From Nitrospira sp. (lineage in GTDB: Bacteria > Nitrospirota > Nitrospiria > Nitrospirales > Nitrospiraceae): a DNA stretch of 53,273 nucleotides. The stretch lies in NCBI GenBank assembly GCA_025934915.1, contig JAICWG010000010.1, forward strand, positions 1 to 53,273. Direction: 5' to 3'. This document shows positions 1-8,963 of the stretch, piece by piece (position 1 is the first letter of the stretch; every line of letters begins with the position of its first letter). Both the position numbers and the translations under genes were made by a program. A model generated the notes under the pieces. The model was not told where the DNA came from. It made no database searches and saw only the letters and a list, made by a program, of their open reading frames with translations.

Positions 1-127
1 ACATTTGATCGAAAATTTCTTCGCCAAACTCAAACAATACCGCGCCATCGCCACCAGATACGATAAACGTGCCGAAACCTTCCTTGGTGCTGTGTATCTC
101 GCCGCCGCCGTCATCTGGCTTAATTGA
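1..127 (+). CDS. IS5-family transposase, C-terminal end (partial)
   Basis: The window opens inside an open frame (first full codon at 2) that runs 41 codons to TGA at 125-127. It reads HLIENFFAKLKQYRAIATRY and continues to AAAVIWLN. This ENFFAKLK...RYDK block is the C-terminal signature of IS5-type DDE transposases, which often end in a hydrophobic AAxxIWL segment. It includes the region around the last catalytic glutamate (the E of IEN). The catalytic Asp residues lie upstream of the window, so completeness cannot be judged. The call rests on recognised motif similarity only. Confidence 0.8.
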   Translation, partial: HLIENFFAKLKQYRAIATRYDKRAETFLGAVYLAAAVIWLN

Positions 128-140
128 CGACACGCCCTAA
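119..140. mobile_element. Probable right end of the IS element
   Basis: Just after the transposase stop the sequence reads GACACGCCCTAA (129-140). Read from outside, this is TTAGGGCGTGTC, a form I associate with termini of IS5-type elements. The left end and target duplication are outside the window, so the boundary is inferred. A perfect 6-bp inverted repeat (CTAATG-GGTTG-CATTAG) begins at the putative edge. Confidence 0.4.
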
Positions 141-188
141 TGGGTTGCATTAGTAGTCTGACGATGCCCCAAGAATCATCTGGTTCTC

Positions 189-506
189 TCAATACACAAT
201 AGGTGGACGTTTGCCGTTGACGATCAACAGCAGCCGTTTAAATTGTAACGGCTTGTCGGGATCACGCGTATAGTGAGTGGGATCTTCTAAGACGTCGACC
301 TCGCTCAGCGGGATCGACAGTCTCTGCCTGATATGAGGGATGTTGGTTTCCAGCTCCAAGTCCACTAATCGCTCGCTGCAGCCGGTCACAATTGTGTTGA
401 TATCGCGTTGATCGTCAAATTGCACGGTGACCCGTTCTTCTGGATTGATCCAAGGCGTGATGAGGGCCACCTTTTCTGCACGACTCATGACGGAAGCGTT
501 ATCCAT
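189..506 (-). CDS. Hypothetical protein, 105 aa
   Basis: A soluble 105-residue protein with no signal peptide or membrane segment. It is rich in charged residues and beta-prone stretches (ERVTVQFDD, QRLSIPLSEVDVLED, KRLLLIVNGKRPPIVY). The pattern resembles a small beta-rich domain, but I recognise no family. Starts at residue 1 or residue 7 (488) are both possible. It lies downstream of, and on the same strand as, the small secreted protein at 562-933, with a 55-bp gap. It may be cotranscribed with that gene. The function is unknown. Confidence 0.55.
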   Translation of the reverse strand: MDNASVMSRAEKVALITPWINPEERVTVQFDDQRDINTIVTGCSERLVDLELETNIPHIRQRLSIPLSEVDVLEDPTHYTRDPDKPLQFKRLLLIVNGKRPPIVY

Positions 507-561
507 GTTCTCATCATACCCCCATTCGTTCCCGCGACGTCACTCGGGTATTCCCGAGCAG

Positions 562-933
562 TTAATTCGGCGAAATGCCCAATCCCCCCATCAACGGCAT
601 CAAGCTTTCTTCCCCCGGCCCCTTCCCCTGCCTTGATGCGTCGCTGATCTCTTCAAAGAGCTGAGCGGCCTCGGGGCTCAGCTGTTTCAACTTTTCTCCA
701 AGTTGTCCGGACGTCAAGCCCTGTTGAATCTCGGCATCCGAGATTTTCCCGTCTTTGATGCCCTGTTGGAGAACCTGTGCTAAGGCCCGCACCTTTGCCA
801 GGACGTCTGGGGGCATGCTGTTCAGGATGCTGACCGCATCCTGCCGACCACCCCCGAGTTGAGCATGGGCTGGAATGACCCACAAAAGCAAAAACCCGCA
901 CAGAGCGATCATCAGTTTTCCTGTCAAGCCCAT
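562..933 (-). CDS. Small exported hypothetical protein, 123 aa
   Basis: The start at 933 is chosen because the minus strand shows a strong Shine-Dalgarno (AGGAGG) about 7 nt before this ATG; an upstream in-frame ATG at 960 lacks one. The N-terminus MGLTGKLMIALCGFLLLWVI followed by PAHAQ is a clear Sec signal peptide with an AHA-Q cleavage site. The mature part of about 98 residues is helical and hydrophilic (LNSMPPDVLAKVRALAQVLQ, then KISDAEIQQGLTSGQLGEKL). It carries no cysteine and no known catalytic motif. It is probably a small periplasmic protein of unknown role. Confidence 0.7.
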   Translation of the reverse strand: MGLTGKLMIALCGFLLLWVIPAHAQLGGGRQDAVSILNSMPPDVLAKVRALAQVLQQGIKDGKISDAEIQQGLTSGQLGEKLKQLSPEAAQLFEEISDASRQGKGPGEESLMPLMGGLGISPN

Positions 934-1179
934 CGTAGGCCTCCTCTCTTTTGGCATCATGGGTCCAGCCTCGGATCAACCAGAGCCATGCAGGATGTTT
1001 GCCATTTCTCCATCCGAAAGAGAAATGATGTCTTAGAGAGAATAAATAGGGTCAAGTGCATTAAGGCATGAGCCGATACAGCTCCACACCCATTTGAGAA
1101 AACAGAGAATTTTTTAGACGACCTGTCTGAGAGTTGGTCTCGTTTACCTTCATGAAACCCAAGGTGGAGGGGAGTGCTG

Positions 1180-1952
1180 ATGCTTGAAGGGTGGGAATCT
1201 CCTGATATCATGGGCTATTTGGCGGCCATTCTTGGCCTTCTCGTCGTGTGGCAGTACTACCAGATCAGATGCAAATCATGGCCGGGCGCATCTTGGCCAT
1301 CGATATCTTCGATCGTTCCGGCATTCGCATGTATATCTATGTGACTCCCAGTGACGCCCAGATCTGTGAGGTCTGTGCCGCATCGAATGACTGCTTCTTC
1401 TTACCTTCCCAGGTGGCGAAGAAGAACTTTTCACCACTTACCGGGAAGTGTCAACGACCGACGCCCTGTATTGGAGTATTGGTCGGACTGTACGGAGCTT
1501 GGTTGGAAGCGAGAGGCGTGTTGGAACACCTCCGTAACAATGTCAAAAATGGCGGCATTCAGTTGTCTGCGGAAGAAGTGCGGGCCTTGGTGAACGGGCA
1601 GTGGGAACGATGCATCAGCGCCGACACAGATCGCCTGGGGATCCATATGATAGAAGCCCTCAGCTATGAAAAGATTAATCCGGAGGTCTCGATTGAAAGT
1701 TATCGGTATATAGTCAACGAGGTGAAAGAAGTGCGGCATCTGATGTTTCTTGTTCCCGCCTACCTCCGACTCATGCAGTTGTTATTTCGAACGGGAGAGG
1801 AGGCTGAAGCGCTTGAGACCATCGAGCGCTTCGCAGGCCGCTTCCCAACGACGAAACGCGGTCCTCATTTCCCATCAGATGAGCAGCGGGAGATCATGAA
1901 GACGAAAAAAGCTCAGTTGCTGAAAGGCCTGCCTCTCCCGCTGTCCGTCTAA
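1180..1952 (+). CDS. Membrane-anchored hypothetical protein, reading frame interrupted
   Basis: The best start is ATG 1180: GGAGGGG lies about 7 nt upstream, and the first codons encode a hydrophobic anchor (MGYLAAILGLLVVWQYYQ). That frame stops near 1342. The downstream protein, open from 1248 to 1952, is in another frame. A single missing base near 1260-1268 would join the two. The main part begins about MQIMAGRILAIDIFDRSGIR and carries Cys residues in a CEVCAASNDC arrangement that may bind metal. Its C-terminal half is helical and TPR-like (LRLMQLLFRTGEEAEALETI). The family is unrecognised. Alternatively the gene simply starts within 1248-1278 and the upstream signals are chance. Confidence 0.6.
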
Positions 1953-2028
1953 GCCAGTCTTGCAAACCCAGAACTCTTGCCATTCATGCGTCTACGCAAC
2001 AAGCCACGACGATTGGCTCACCAGTCGT

Positions 2029-3447
2029 TCAGTAGTTCGATTCCAAGCTGGTCGGTGTCTTGTTGAGAACGGTCGCGGCAGCTTGCGACAGGGCTGCGTC
2101 GTGGTGGTGATCGGGAGAATAGATTCGAAACTGGATGAGTCTCGTGGGCAGAAGGTCTAAGAATTCTTCCAGCGGCTCGGTCGAAACTTGACCCGTCCCG
2201 GGATCATATACGTAGAGAGGGTTTCCACGGTGGTCTTTTGGATCAGGCCGTGGATCCAACAGGGCCATGTCCACGCGAAACGGCAGCCGCCTCAAGCCGG
2301 ACGGTAACTCTTTGGCAATCTGCAGCTCAAAATGCCGCTGGCTGGGAAACGCCATGCCGCGTTCCTGTCCTTTTTCTTTCAACGTGGTGCTGTAGGCCAT
2401 TTTCCATTTGACGTCTCGGCCTAAGATCCTGGCCCACTCCTGACCTAACTGGCAGCGGGCTTTGTGGCGGGACTGTTTCCATCCTCGGACTTCTTCCAAG
2501 AGCGACCAGTCCGTCAGGGTCCGATACCGCTCCATATTCTTGCGTGGATCGACGGGGCAGAGTAGCTTCATCGTCTGACCGAAGATGTCCCGCAGATGGA
2601 TGTCGATCGCTCTGGTGGTGCGATGGAAATAGACGTTGGAGTAGAGGTACATCCTGGTGTTCAGGAACATTTGGAGGGATGGGAGCCCGGTTTTGTGAAT
2701 GGTGAACCCTTTCTCGGTCACGATGGTGTAATGAATCAACCTCGTCAGATCGACCGGGCCGACCGCCACACCGCACATATACGAGTCCCTCAAGACATAG
2801 TCCAGATTATCTCCGGTGTAACTTCCGGAGATCACAGGCTGAAGCATGTTCAACCATCGAGGGAGGCGGGAATTGTCCTTGCCTTTCTCCTTGAGGATCA
2901 GATGGGCAATCTGGTCGGGATTCAGCTCTTCCCCTTTTGCGAAAGGGCCTGACGGACTTCGACGGATTTTCCTGATGAGAGGAGCCAAATGTTCACGGAT
3001 GATGATCTGGCCCAACCGTTCATGCGTGAGGCCATGGGCATGGAGAAAATTGTCATCGAAGAAATGGCAAAACGGACCGTGCCCGATGTCATGAACCAAG
3101 GCCGTCACACGTAGGAGCTCTTCTACAAAATTGGCCGACGGCACGTCTTTGACGGCTTTCTTGAGAAATGGATACAGATGTCGGGCGAATCGTCCCGCCA
3201 CGTGCATCGTCCCGAGAGAATGCACGAATCGGGTATGTTCCGCCGAGGGATAGACCCAGCGGGCACTTTGCAGCTGGTAGATGTATCGCAGCCGCTGAAC
3301 CCAGGGAGAATCGATCAGGTCTTTCTCGGTGTGTTCATGTGGATCAGGCTGAGCATAGGGTACGGTGAACGTGACGTACTTGTGGATAGGATCGGCGATG
3401 AGCGCCGATCCATCATACGGAGCGTTCGGTCGGTCTGCCGATTCCAT
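2029..3447 (-). CDS. HD-domain phosphohydrolase (SAMHD1/YwfO-like)
   Basis: A 472-residue cytoplasmic HD-superfamily hydrolase. Metal-binding motifs appear in order: H in EHTRFVHSLGTMHVAGRFA (about residues 70-88), the HD pair in ALVHDIGHGPFCHFF (about 115-130), and the distal Asp in GDNLDYVLRDSYMCG (about 215-230). The RFVHSLG and HDIGHGPF blocks are typical of dNTP triphosphohydrolase relatives such as SAMHD1 and bacterial YwfO. Substrate cannot be fixed from sequence; dNTPs are likely by family. It is the last gene of the minus-strand block, 14 nt after the DUF2062 gene, and ends facing the hypothetical gene at 1952. Confidence 0.85.
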   Translation of the reverse strand: MESADRPNAPYDGSALIADPIHKYVTFTVPYAQPDPHEHTEKDLIDSPWVQRLRYIYQLQSARWVYPSAEHTRFVHSLGTMHVAGRFARHLYPFLKKAVKDVPSANFVEELLRVTALVHDIGHGPFCHFFDDNFLHAHGLTHERLGQIIIREHLAPLIRKIRRSPSGPFAKGEELNPDQIAHLILKEKGKDNSRLPRWLNMLQPVISGSYTGDNLDYVLRDSYMCGVAVGPVDLTRLIHYTIVTEKGFTIHKTGLPSLQMFLNTRMYLYSNVYFHRTTRAIDIHLRDIFGQTMKLLCPVDPRKNMERYRTLTDWSLLEEVRGWKQSRHKARCQLGQEWARILGRDVKWKMAYSTTLKEKGQERGMAFPSQRHFELQIAKELPSGLRRLPFRVDMALLDPRPDPKDHRGNPLYVYDPGTGQVSTEPLEEFLDLLPTRLIQFRIYSPDHHHDAALSQAAATVLNKTPTSLESNY

Positions 3448-3461
3448 GGCGAGTAGGCATC

Positions 3462-3977
3462 TTAGCTCAGCTGGTCAGAGGGCGGCAACGGTTCGGTTGT
3501 GGGTTTGGCGGGCGAGGAGCGATGTTTATGGAAAAGTAGGTAGGCGGCTGGATAGGACAACAAGGCTCCGAGCACACTGAGAACGAGTCCTCCAAGCATG
3601 AAGGGGGCTGCGTAGGGAAGGACTTGTTCGTAGATGCCGCTGAAACTCAGATCCTGCCAATCAAAATTTGGCATATCGGTCCGTCCCAAGAGCAATGCAC
3701 CGGTCCAGTAGGTTGCGCCTAAGATCGGAATGATGGTCCAGGGATTGTTGACCAAGGCACCGGTGAACAAGGCCAAGAAATTGAGTCCGAACAGCCAGGT
3801 GCACAGCACGACCATCGCCGTGTGCAGGCCATAGGCGGGTGAGAACGCGATGAAGACACCCAGCGAAAATGCTAGCGCGGTACGTTGGGGGGACTCCTGT
3901 AAGTGGAGCATTTGGCGTAAGAGTGCCCGGAATGATCGGGCCCCTCGCGCTGAGCGCTGGTGATTCACGTCGGACAT
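3462..3977 (-). CDS. DUF2062 membrane protein, 171 aa
   Basis: A small inner-membrane protein with the DUF2062 pattern: TALAFSLGVFIAFSPAYGLH, a hydrophobic helix (TAMVVLCTWLFGLNFLALFT), then NNPWTIIPILG. A second hydrophobic pair lies at about residues 120-155 (PFMLGGLVLSVLGALLSYPA). The C-terminus is hydrophilic and basic. The molecular role of DUF2062 is not established. Its ATG shares one base with the thiL stop (TGATG), so translation is probably coupled to thiL. Confidence 0.85.
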   Translation of the reverse strand: MSDVNHQRSARGARSFRALLRQMLHLQESPQRTALAFSLGVFIAFSPAYGLHTAMVVLCTWLFGLNFLALFTGALVNNPWTIIPILGATYWTGALLLGRTDMPNFDWQDLSFSGIYEQVLPYAAPFMLGGLVLSVLGALLSYPAAYLLFHKHRSSPAKPTTEPLPPSDQLS

Positions 3978-5020
3978 CAGCGGAAATGCTCGTAACTGGT
4001 GGCGGGCATCGGTTGCGTCCGACCGTCGGACGTCATCTGAATCCCGAACCGGTGTGGGCGAATCGTTCCGATACGGGTCATGCGATAGCCGCGTGTTCCT
4101 GCTTGCCGCTCAATCGTATTGCTGTCGTGCGAAGAAGCGGTGAACAGAAGTTCATAGTCTTCGCCGCCGGTGAGTGCGAGTCGAATCGGCGAGACGCCGA
4201 TCGTTCGGGCATAGGCTCGACAGGCCGGCGAGATCGGTATCCTATCAAGTTCCACCTCTGCACCGACTCGACTTTCTTCGCACAGATGCCGAAGATCTCC
4301 AGAGAGGCCGTCGGACAGATCGATGGCGGCGGAGGCGAGGCGTCTCTCGTTGAGCCACCGGCCTTCGGCGACCCTCGCGGTAGGGTGGGAATGGCGACGG
4401 ACAAGAAATTGCCGATGGGAGCGCGAGAATCCGATCTTCCTCTTTCTCAAAGGGCGCGAGGTTGTGCTGCTCATCAAGAGTTTGAGGCCTACCAGGGAGT
4501 CTCCAAGAGTACCCGAGACATAGATGTGATCTCCCACTTTGGCGCCATGCCGAAAAAGCGCTCGACGCCCGCTCGTGGTGCCGACCAGGGTTATGCTGAG
4601 AAAGAGTCCAGCCTTAGACGCCGAGGTGTCTCCACCGATGAGTGCTACGTCATAAAGGCGGCAAGCCTTCATTAAGCCGCGGTACAGCTCGTAAATGTGT
4701 GACTGCTTCACTGTCCTCGGGATGGCGAGCGAAATGAGCAGATAGCGAGGAACGGCGCCCATCGCGGCAATGTCGCTGAGGTTGGCCATGGCGGCTCGGT
4801 ATCCGACCGACTCAGGCGTTGCCGATTTCAGATCAAAGTGGATTCCTTCAGCAAGCAGGTCTGTGGTGAGATGCCACCAGGTTTGGGCGGAGGTCTCGAT
4901 CACGGCTGCGTCGTCGCCGATGCCTTGAACGAGCCCTGGCGCACGGCGGGCATACCGACCTTCGAGAAATCGGATCAGAGCGAATTCCTGAATGGGGAGT
5001 TTGGCCGGACGACGGGCCAC
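3977..5020 (-). CDS. thiL: Thiamine-monophosphate kinase
   Basis: ThiL phosphorylates thiamine monophosphate with ATP to give thiamine diphosphate, the last step of cofactor synthesis. The 347-residue length fits. Visible motifs of the PurM/ThiL fold are GIGDDAAVI (about 31-39), TTDLLAEGIHFDL (about 52-64), SVGYRAAMANLSDIAAMGA (about 71-89) and the second metal-site motif IGGDTSAS (about 128-135). IDLSDGLSGDLRHL and LTGGEDYELLF follow towards the C-terminus. It sits 9 nt downstream of lon and overlaps the DUF2062 gene. No other thiamine gene is nearby. Confidence 0.93.
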   Translation of the reverse strand: MARRPAKLPIQEFALIRFLEGRYARRAPGLVQGIGDDAAVIETSAQTWWHLTTDLLAEGIHFDLKSATPESVGYRAAMANLSDIAAMGAVPRYLLISLAIPRTVKQSHIYELYRGLMKACRLYDVALIGGDTSASKAGLFLSITLVGTTSGRRALFRHGAKVGDHIYVSGTLGDSLVGLKLLMSSTTSRPLRKRKIGFSRSHRQFLVRRHSHPTARVAEGRWLNERRLASAAIDLSDGLSGDLRHLCEESRVGAEVELDRIPISPACRAYARTIGVSPIRLALTGGEDYELLFTASSHDSNTIERQAGTRGYRMTRIGTIRPHRFGIQMTSDGRTQPMPATSYEHFR

Positions 5021-5029
5021 GGCGCTATC

Positions 5030-7528
5030 CTATGACTGTGCGGGCACTCGATTTGCCATCACCGTGGCAGGAAGTTCGTGCGGACGCCGACCTTTGCCGG
5101 ATCGCAGGGGGCGGATGCGCGTCGGCGCCGGAGGGGGCGATGGTTTCCGAGAGGCCGGCGAATCCTTGGCGCTTCGGCGGAGGGCGATCTTCATGACGTC
5201 GTCCATGGTTTCGACGAACGCCAATTGAATACCTTTGAGGAGATGCTTGGGGATTTCCTCCAGGTCCTTCTTATTCCGACGCGGGAGGATCACCGTGGTG
5301 AGCTGCGCCCGTTTCGCCGCCAAAATCTTTTCCTTGAGCCCCCCGATCGGAAGCACGCGGCCGCGCAAGGTGATCTCTCCGGTCATCGCCAAATCTCGCC
5401 TTGTGGGCGTGCCGGAAAATGCCGAGGCAATGGCGGTTGCCATCGTGATGCCGGCCGATGGACCGTCTTTGGGGATGGCTCCGGCCGGCACATGGATGTG
5501 GAGATCTTGTTTGCTGAACATCCCAGGGTTGAGATGCAAGGTTTTTTCTCGTGAACGGACGTAGCTGAGAGCCGCCTGAGCAGATTCTTTCATCACATCG
5601 CCCAGGTGGCCGGTCAGGGTCAATTGGCCTTTCCCCTTCATCACCGTCGCCTCGATGTACAAGACATCACCACCTGCTTCAGTCCAAGCCAGGCCGGTCG
5701 CCACACCGATTTCATCTTTCTCAAGTTCCGCTTCCGGCACGTATTTCGAAACGCCCAAATATTTATGGAGATTCGATGGATCGATCGGGAATCCCTGGCC
5801 TTTGCCTTCTGCAACCTTTTTCGCGACCTTACGCATCACATTGGCGATCTCGCGCTCAAGGTTCCGCACCCCGGCCTCCCGCGTGTAGTGCGAAATGATC
5901 TGGCGGATTGTCGGCTCCGTAAAACGGACATGTTTGCTCGTAATCCCGTGCTCTTCGAGCTGACGGGGAATCAGGTATTTCTGGGCGATGCCGAGCTTCT
6001 CCTCTTCGGTATACCCGGGAATTTCGATGATCTCCATGCGATCGCGCAATGCGGGAAGGATCGGATCGATCAAATTCGCCGTGGTGATGAACATCACTTC
6101 GGTCAGGTCGAATGGGACACCGAGATAGTGGTCGGTGAACGCACTGTTTTGTTCAGGGTCGAGGACCTCCAGTAAGGCTGCCGAGGGGTCGCCTCGAAAA
6201 TCCATCCCAACCTTGTCCACCTCGTCGAGCATGAACACGGGGTTGGCGGTGCCCGCTTGTTTCATGCCTTGGATGATACGTCCTGGTAATGCGCCGACAT
6301 AGGTGCGGCGGTGGCCACGGATTTCTGCCTCATCTCGCACGCCGCCCAAGCTGATCCGTACAAACTCACGCCCCAATGCGCGGGCGATCGATTTTCCCAG
6401 CGATGTCTTTCCGACTCCCGGTGGGCCGACGAAGCAAAGGATCGGCCCCTTCATCTTCTCTTTCAGCTTGCGGACGGCCAGATATTCGAGAATTCGCTCC
6501 TTGACCTTTTCGAGATCGTAGTGATCGTCGTTCAATACCTTGGCGGCGGCCTTCAGCTCGAGGTTATCCGTCGATCGCTTGGACCATGGCAATTCGACCA
6601 TCCATTCCAAATAGGTCCGCACCGTTGCGGATTCGGCGGTATCCGGATGCATCTTTTCGAGACGCTTGAGCTGCTTTTCGGCCTCCTTCAAGACCTTGTC
6701 GGGCATCTTCGCGTCTTTGATTCGTTTGCGGAATTCCGTGATTTCTTCCGCCCGCTCATCGAGTTCACCCAACTCCTTTTGAATGGCCTTCAGCTGTTCC
6801 CGCAGAAAATACTCCCGTTGGGTCTTGTCCATCTCGCCCTTGGCTTGCGCCTGGATCTTTTGCTGCATGGAAAGGACTTCGATTTCCTTTCCGAGAATGG
6901 CGCTCACTTGGCGAAGGCGTTGAATCGAATCGGAGATTTCCAAGACGGCCTGGGTGGCGTCGACTTTGAGGCCGAGATTGGAGGCCACCATGTCGGCCAG
7001 TCGTCCAGGCTCTTCGAGATTTTCGATGACGACCATGACATCAGGGATCAAGATTTTCCCCAAGCTCACGATTCGTTCGATCTGCTCTTTTACGGTCCGC
7101 ATGACGGCTTCTGCCTCAAGGGCCGTGGCCGTCGGTTTGGTATCAATCAGCTTGTCGATCCGAACGGAGTAGTAGGGGTCGGTCTGAATGTATTTGGTGA
7201 TCTTCGCTTTGGCGACGCCTTGCACCAGGATTTTGATGCGTTCATCAGGCAGCTTCAGCATCCGCATGATGATGCCGACGGTGCCGATCGTGTGGATGTC
7301 TTTGGGAGCGGGATTTTCGACGTCGAGCGCTTTCTGAGTCGCGAGGAAGATCATCCGATTGCCGGCAAGGGCCGCTTCGATGGCCTTGATCGACATGTCG
7401 CGTCCGACGAAAAGGGGAAGCACCATGTACGGAAAGACGACGATATCCCGGACCGGCAACAGCGGAAGCTGACCGGGAACCTCAATGTTTTGCGGAGGCT
7501 GAATGTCTTGCTCGTTTGGGTCGGTCAT
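5030..7528 (-). CDS. lon: ATP-dependent protease Lon
   Basis: LonA-type AAA+ serine protease of 832 residues that degrades misfolded and regulatory proteins in the cytoplasm. The N-terminal substrate domain starts [21 protein letters not shown] coiled coil follows ([20 protein letters not shown]). Walker A is [14 protein letters not shown] (about 370) and Walker B is [11 protein letters not shown]. The catalytic Ser lies in [11 protein letters not shown] (about 690) and the Lys in [13 protein letters not shown] (about 733). An unusual tail of about 45 residues after the last family block is rich in Pro, Arg and Lys ([20 protein letters not shown]). It lies 79 nt downstream of galU. Confidence 0.97.
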   Translation of the reverse strand: MTDPNEQDIQPPQNIEVPGQLPLLPVRDIVVFPYMVLPLFVGRDMSIKAIEAALAGNRMIFLATQKALDVENPAPKDIHTIGTVGIIMRMLKLPDERIKILVQGVAKAKITKYIQTDPYYSVRIDKLIDTKPTATALEAEAVMRTVKEQIERIVSLGKILIPDVMVVIENLEEPGRLADMVASNLGLKVDATQAVLEISDSIQRLRQVSAILGKEIEVLSMQQKIQAQAKGEMDKTQREYFLREQLKAIQKELGELDERAEEITEFRKRIKDAKMPDKVLKEAEKQLKRLEKMHPDTAESATVRTYLEWMVELPWSKRSTDNLELKAAAKVLNDDHYDLEKVKERILEYLAVRKLKEKMKGPILCFVGPPGVGKTSLGKSIARALGREFVRISLGGVRDEAEIRGHRRTYVGALPGRIIQGMKQAGTANPVFMLDEVDKVGMDFRGDPSAALLEVLDPEQNSAFTDHYLGVPFDLTEVMFITTANLIDPILPALRDRMEIIEIPGYTEEEKLGIAQKYLIPRQLEEHGITSKHVRFTEPTIRQIISHYTREAGVRNLEREIANVMRKVAKKVAEGKGQGFPIDPSNLHKYLGVSKYVPEAELEKDEIGVATGLAWTEAGGDVLYIEATVMKGKGQLTLTGHLGDVMKESAQAALSYVRSREKTLHLNPGMFSKQDLHIHVPAGAIPKDGPSAGITMATAIASAFSGTPTRRDLAMTGEITLRGRVLPIGGLKEKILAAKRAQLTTVILPRRNKKDLEEIPKHLLKGIQLAFVETMDDVMKIALRRSAKDSPASRKPSPPPAPTRIRPLRSGKGRRPHELPATVMANRVPAQS

Positions 7529-7607
7529 CTGCCTGCCTGTTCGTTATCCCGATGAGGTGGGGCGTGCAGGGAATCTCGCGACTGAATGCCCATCATGATC
7601 GATAGGG

Positions 7608-8522
7608 TCATCCGCGACGATTATTCGAGGCGGTGTGCATTCTGGTCGAAAGGTAGTCGCGGAATTCTGCTCCCAGTGCCGGGTTCTTCAATGCGAACTC
7701 AACGGTGGCGATCAAAAAGCCCAATTTGTCTCCGGCGTCATGACGCTGTCCCTCTACCTCCAGCGCATACATCGGAGATTTTTTTGCGAGTGTCTTGAGC
7801 GCATCGGTCAACTGAATTTCCCCGTTCTTTCCAGGGGCGGTTTTTCTCAGGATCGGAAAGATTTCCGGAGGAAGGACATACCGGCCGATCACGGCGAGTG
7901 TGGACGGGGCATCGGTCGGCGATGGTTTCTCAACCAAATCCTCAACCCGATGCAGACCGTGAGCAAGGCGTTTGGGGGTCACAATTCCGTACCGGCTGAC
8001 ATCCGCCTTGGGAACATCCTGCACTCCTAAAACCGCCCCATGGCGCTTTTTATAGATGTGGATCAATTGTGCGAGTCCTGGGACATCGGCGTCGATGATC
8101 TCATCTCCGAGAATGACGGCAAAGGGTTCATCGCCGATCAGGTGTTGTGCGCACAACACGGCATGACCCAAGCCGAGGGCTTCGGATTGCCGCACGTAAC
8201 AGAAGTTCGCGAGGTTCGAGATCTGTCGGATTTGATGGAGCACCTGACTCTTGCCGGTGCCTTTTAAATTTTCTTCCAGCTCGAGGGAACGATCGAAGTG
8301 ATCTTCGATGGCACGCTTGCCGCGGCCGGTAATCACGATAATGTCCTCAATGCCCGAGGCCACCGCTTCTTCGACCGTATATTGAATGAGCGGCTTATCG
8401 ACCAAGGGCAACATTTCTTTAGGGGATGCTTTTGTGGCGGGAAGGAATCGTGTCCCAAGACCGGCCGCGGGAATGACCGCTTTTCTGACAGTCAGACGTG
8501 ACATGGAAGGATACCGTGACAT
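7608..8522 (-). CDS. galU: UTP-glucose-1-phosphate uridylyltransferase
   Basis: GalU makes UDP-glucose from UTP and glucose-1-phosphate, feeding envelope polysaccharide synthesis. The 304 residues hold the nucleotidyltransferase motif AAGLGTRFLPATKASPKEML (about 18-37), the base-binding segment LGLGHAVLCAQ and the VEKP motif (LVEKPSP). Two in-frame starts exist, ATG 8522 and ATG 8504, because an 18-bp tandem duplication repeats the start region. Residues 1-6 (MSRYPS) exist only through this duplication; MSRLTVRKAVIPAAG from 8504 looks like the ancestral N-terminus. It is the first gene of the minus-strand block, divergent from bamA. Confidence 0.95.
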   Translation of the reverse strand: MSRYPSMSRLTVRKAVIPAAGLGTRFLPATKASPKEMLPLVDKPLIQYTVEEAVASGIEDIIVITGRGKRAIEDHFDRSLELEENLKGTGKSQVLHQIRQISNLANFCYVRQSEALGLGHAVLCAQHLIGDEPFAVILGDEIIDADVPGLAQLIHIYKKRHGAVLGVQDVPKADVSRYGIVTPKRLAHGLHRVEDLVEKPSPTDAPSTLAVIGRYVLPPEIFPILRKTAPGKNGEIQLTDALKTLAKKSPMYALEVEGQRHDAGDKLGFLIATVEFALKNPALGAEFRDYLSTRMHTASNNRRG

Positions 8523-8532
8523 GGAAGGATAC
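8497..8532. repeat. Perfect 18-bp tandem duplication over the galU start
   Basis: Two exact copies of CGTGACATGGAAGGATAC sit side by side at 8497-8514 and 8515-8532. Read on the minus strand, each unit carries GTATCCTTCCATGTCACG, that is, part of the -10 box plus the start codon and two further codons. The duplication adds six residues in frame and creates two candidate starts for galU. Confidence 0.97.
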
Positions 8533-8557
8533 TATGTGATGGGGTGTGTGAAGTCAA
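8529..8557 (-). promoter_or_regulatory. Sigma70-type promoter for galU
   Basis: On the minus strand TTGACT (8557-8552), a 17-bp spacer and TAGTAT (8534-8529) form a near-consensus promoter. The -10 box ends 7 bp before the first galU ATG (8522), so the predicted transcript starts at or next to that codon. It would be leaderless, or have about an 18-nt leader for the 8504 start. Confidence 0.75.
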
Positions 8558-8750
8558 GAAATGGACGAACGTATCGCTTCGAAGGCGAGGTTGTCGTTTC
8601 CGTAAACGCGAGCGATTCTCATGAACGAGATGTGCGTCGTGCCGTTCCCCGGAATAGCGAGTGACTGTCGCGATCGATGCGATCTGTCAGGAGCGTCGAG
8701 ATCAAAACCAACACGATGGACGCACGTCGAATCAGAGAACGGGACACTCC
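8558..8750. other. Divergent intergenic region, no gene seen
   Basis: The galU-bamA divergent gap (8523-8963) contains the two promoters listed separately and about 190 bp between them. Short open frames cross it, but none has a Shine-Dalgarno site, coding-like composition or a recognisable product. I see no clear operator palindrome. Confidence 0.5.
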
Positions 8751-8779
8751 TTTACAATGCAGGATGACCTCAATATAAT
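8751..8779 (+). promoter_or_regulatory. Sigma70-type promoter upstream of bamA
   Basis: TTTACA (8751-8756), a spacer of exactly 17 bp, and a perfect TATAAT (8774-8779) make a near-consensus promoter pointing at bamA. A start near 8786 would leave a leader of about 178 nt before the GTG at 8964, long enough for post-transcriptional control. It probably drives the whole lipid A operon. Confidence 0.8.
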
Positions 8780-8963
8780 CCGGAGGTTTTGCGCGGTCGT
8801 GTGGTGCAAAGATGTTCGCATGGTAGAGCTGCCGGCTGCGAATTCTCGACGCGGGACGGACTGACTCGTAAGGAGTTCGCGTACGGTCGCCAACGGAGAG
8901 GATCTGTGTGATGGTTCCAGCCGCATCATCCATCTCCATACTTCGCCACAGGAATCCGTATCG

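Noticed and set aside
2596..2952. Plus-strand frame of 118 codons opposite the HD hydrolase
   Set aside because: Shadow of a clear HD-domain gene; no motif.
3869..4675. A 268-codon plus-strand frame opposite thiL
   Set aside because: Antisense shadow of thiL; no domain seen.
6311..7555. A 414-codon open frame on the plus strand opposite lon
   Set aside because: Its composition is the mirror of lon codons (rich in Asp, His, Gly, Leu and Phe); it has no motifs, and lon is unmistakable on the other strand.
8661..8864. Possible leader peptide or small gene between galU and bamA
   Set aside because: The GGAGG near 8782 would lie upstream of the predicted transcript start, and the frame crosses the bamA promoter; no coding signal.
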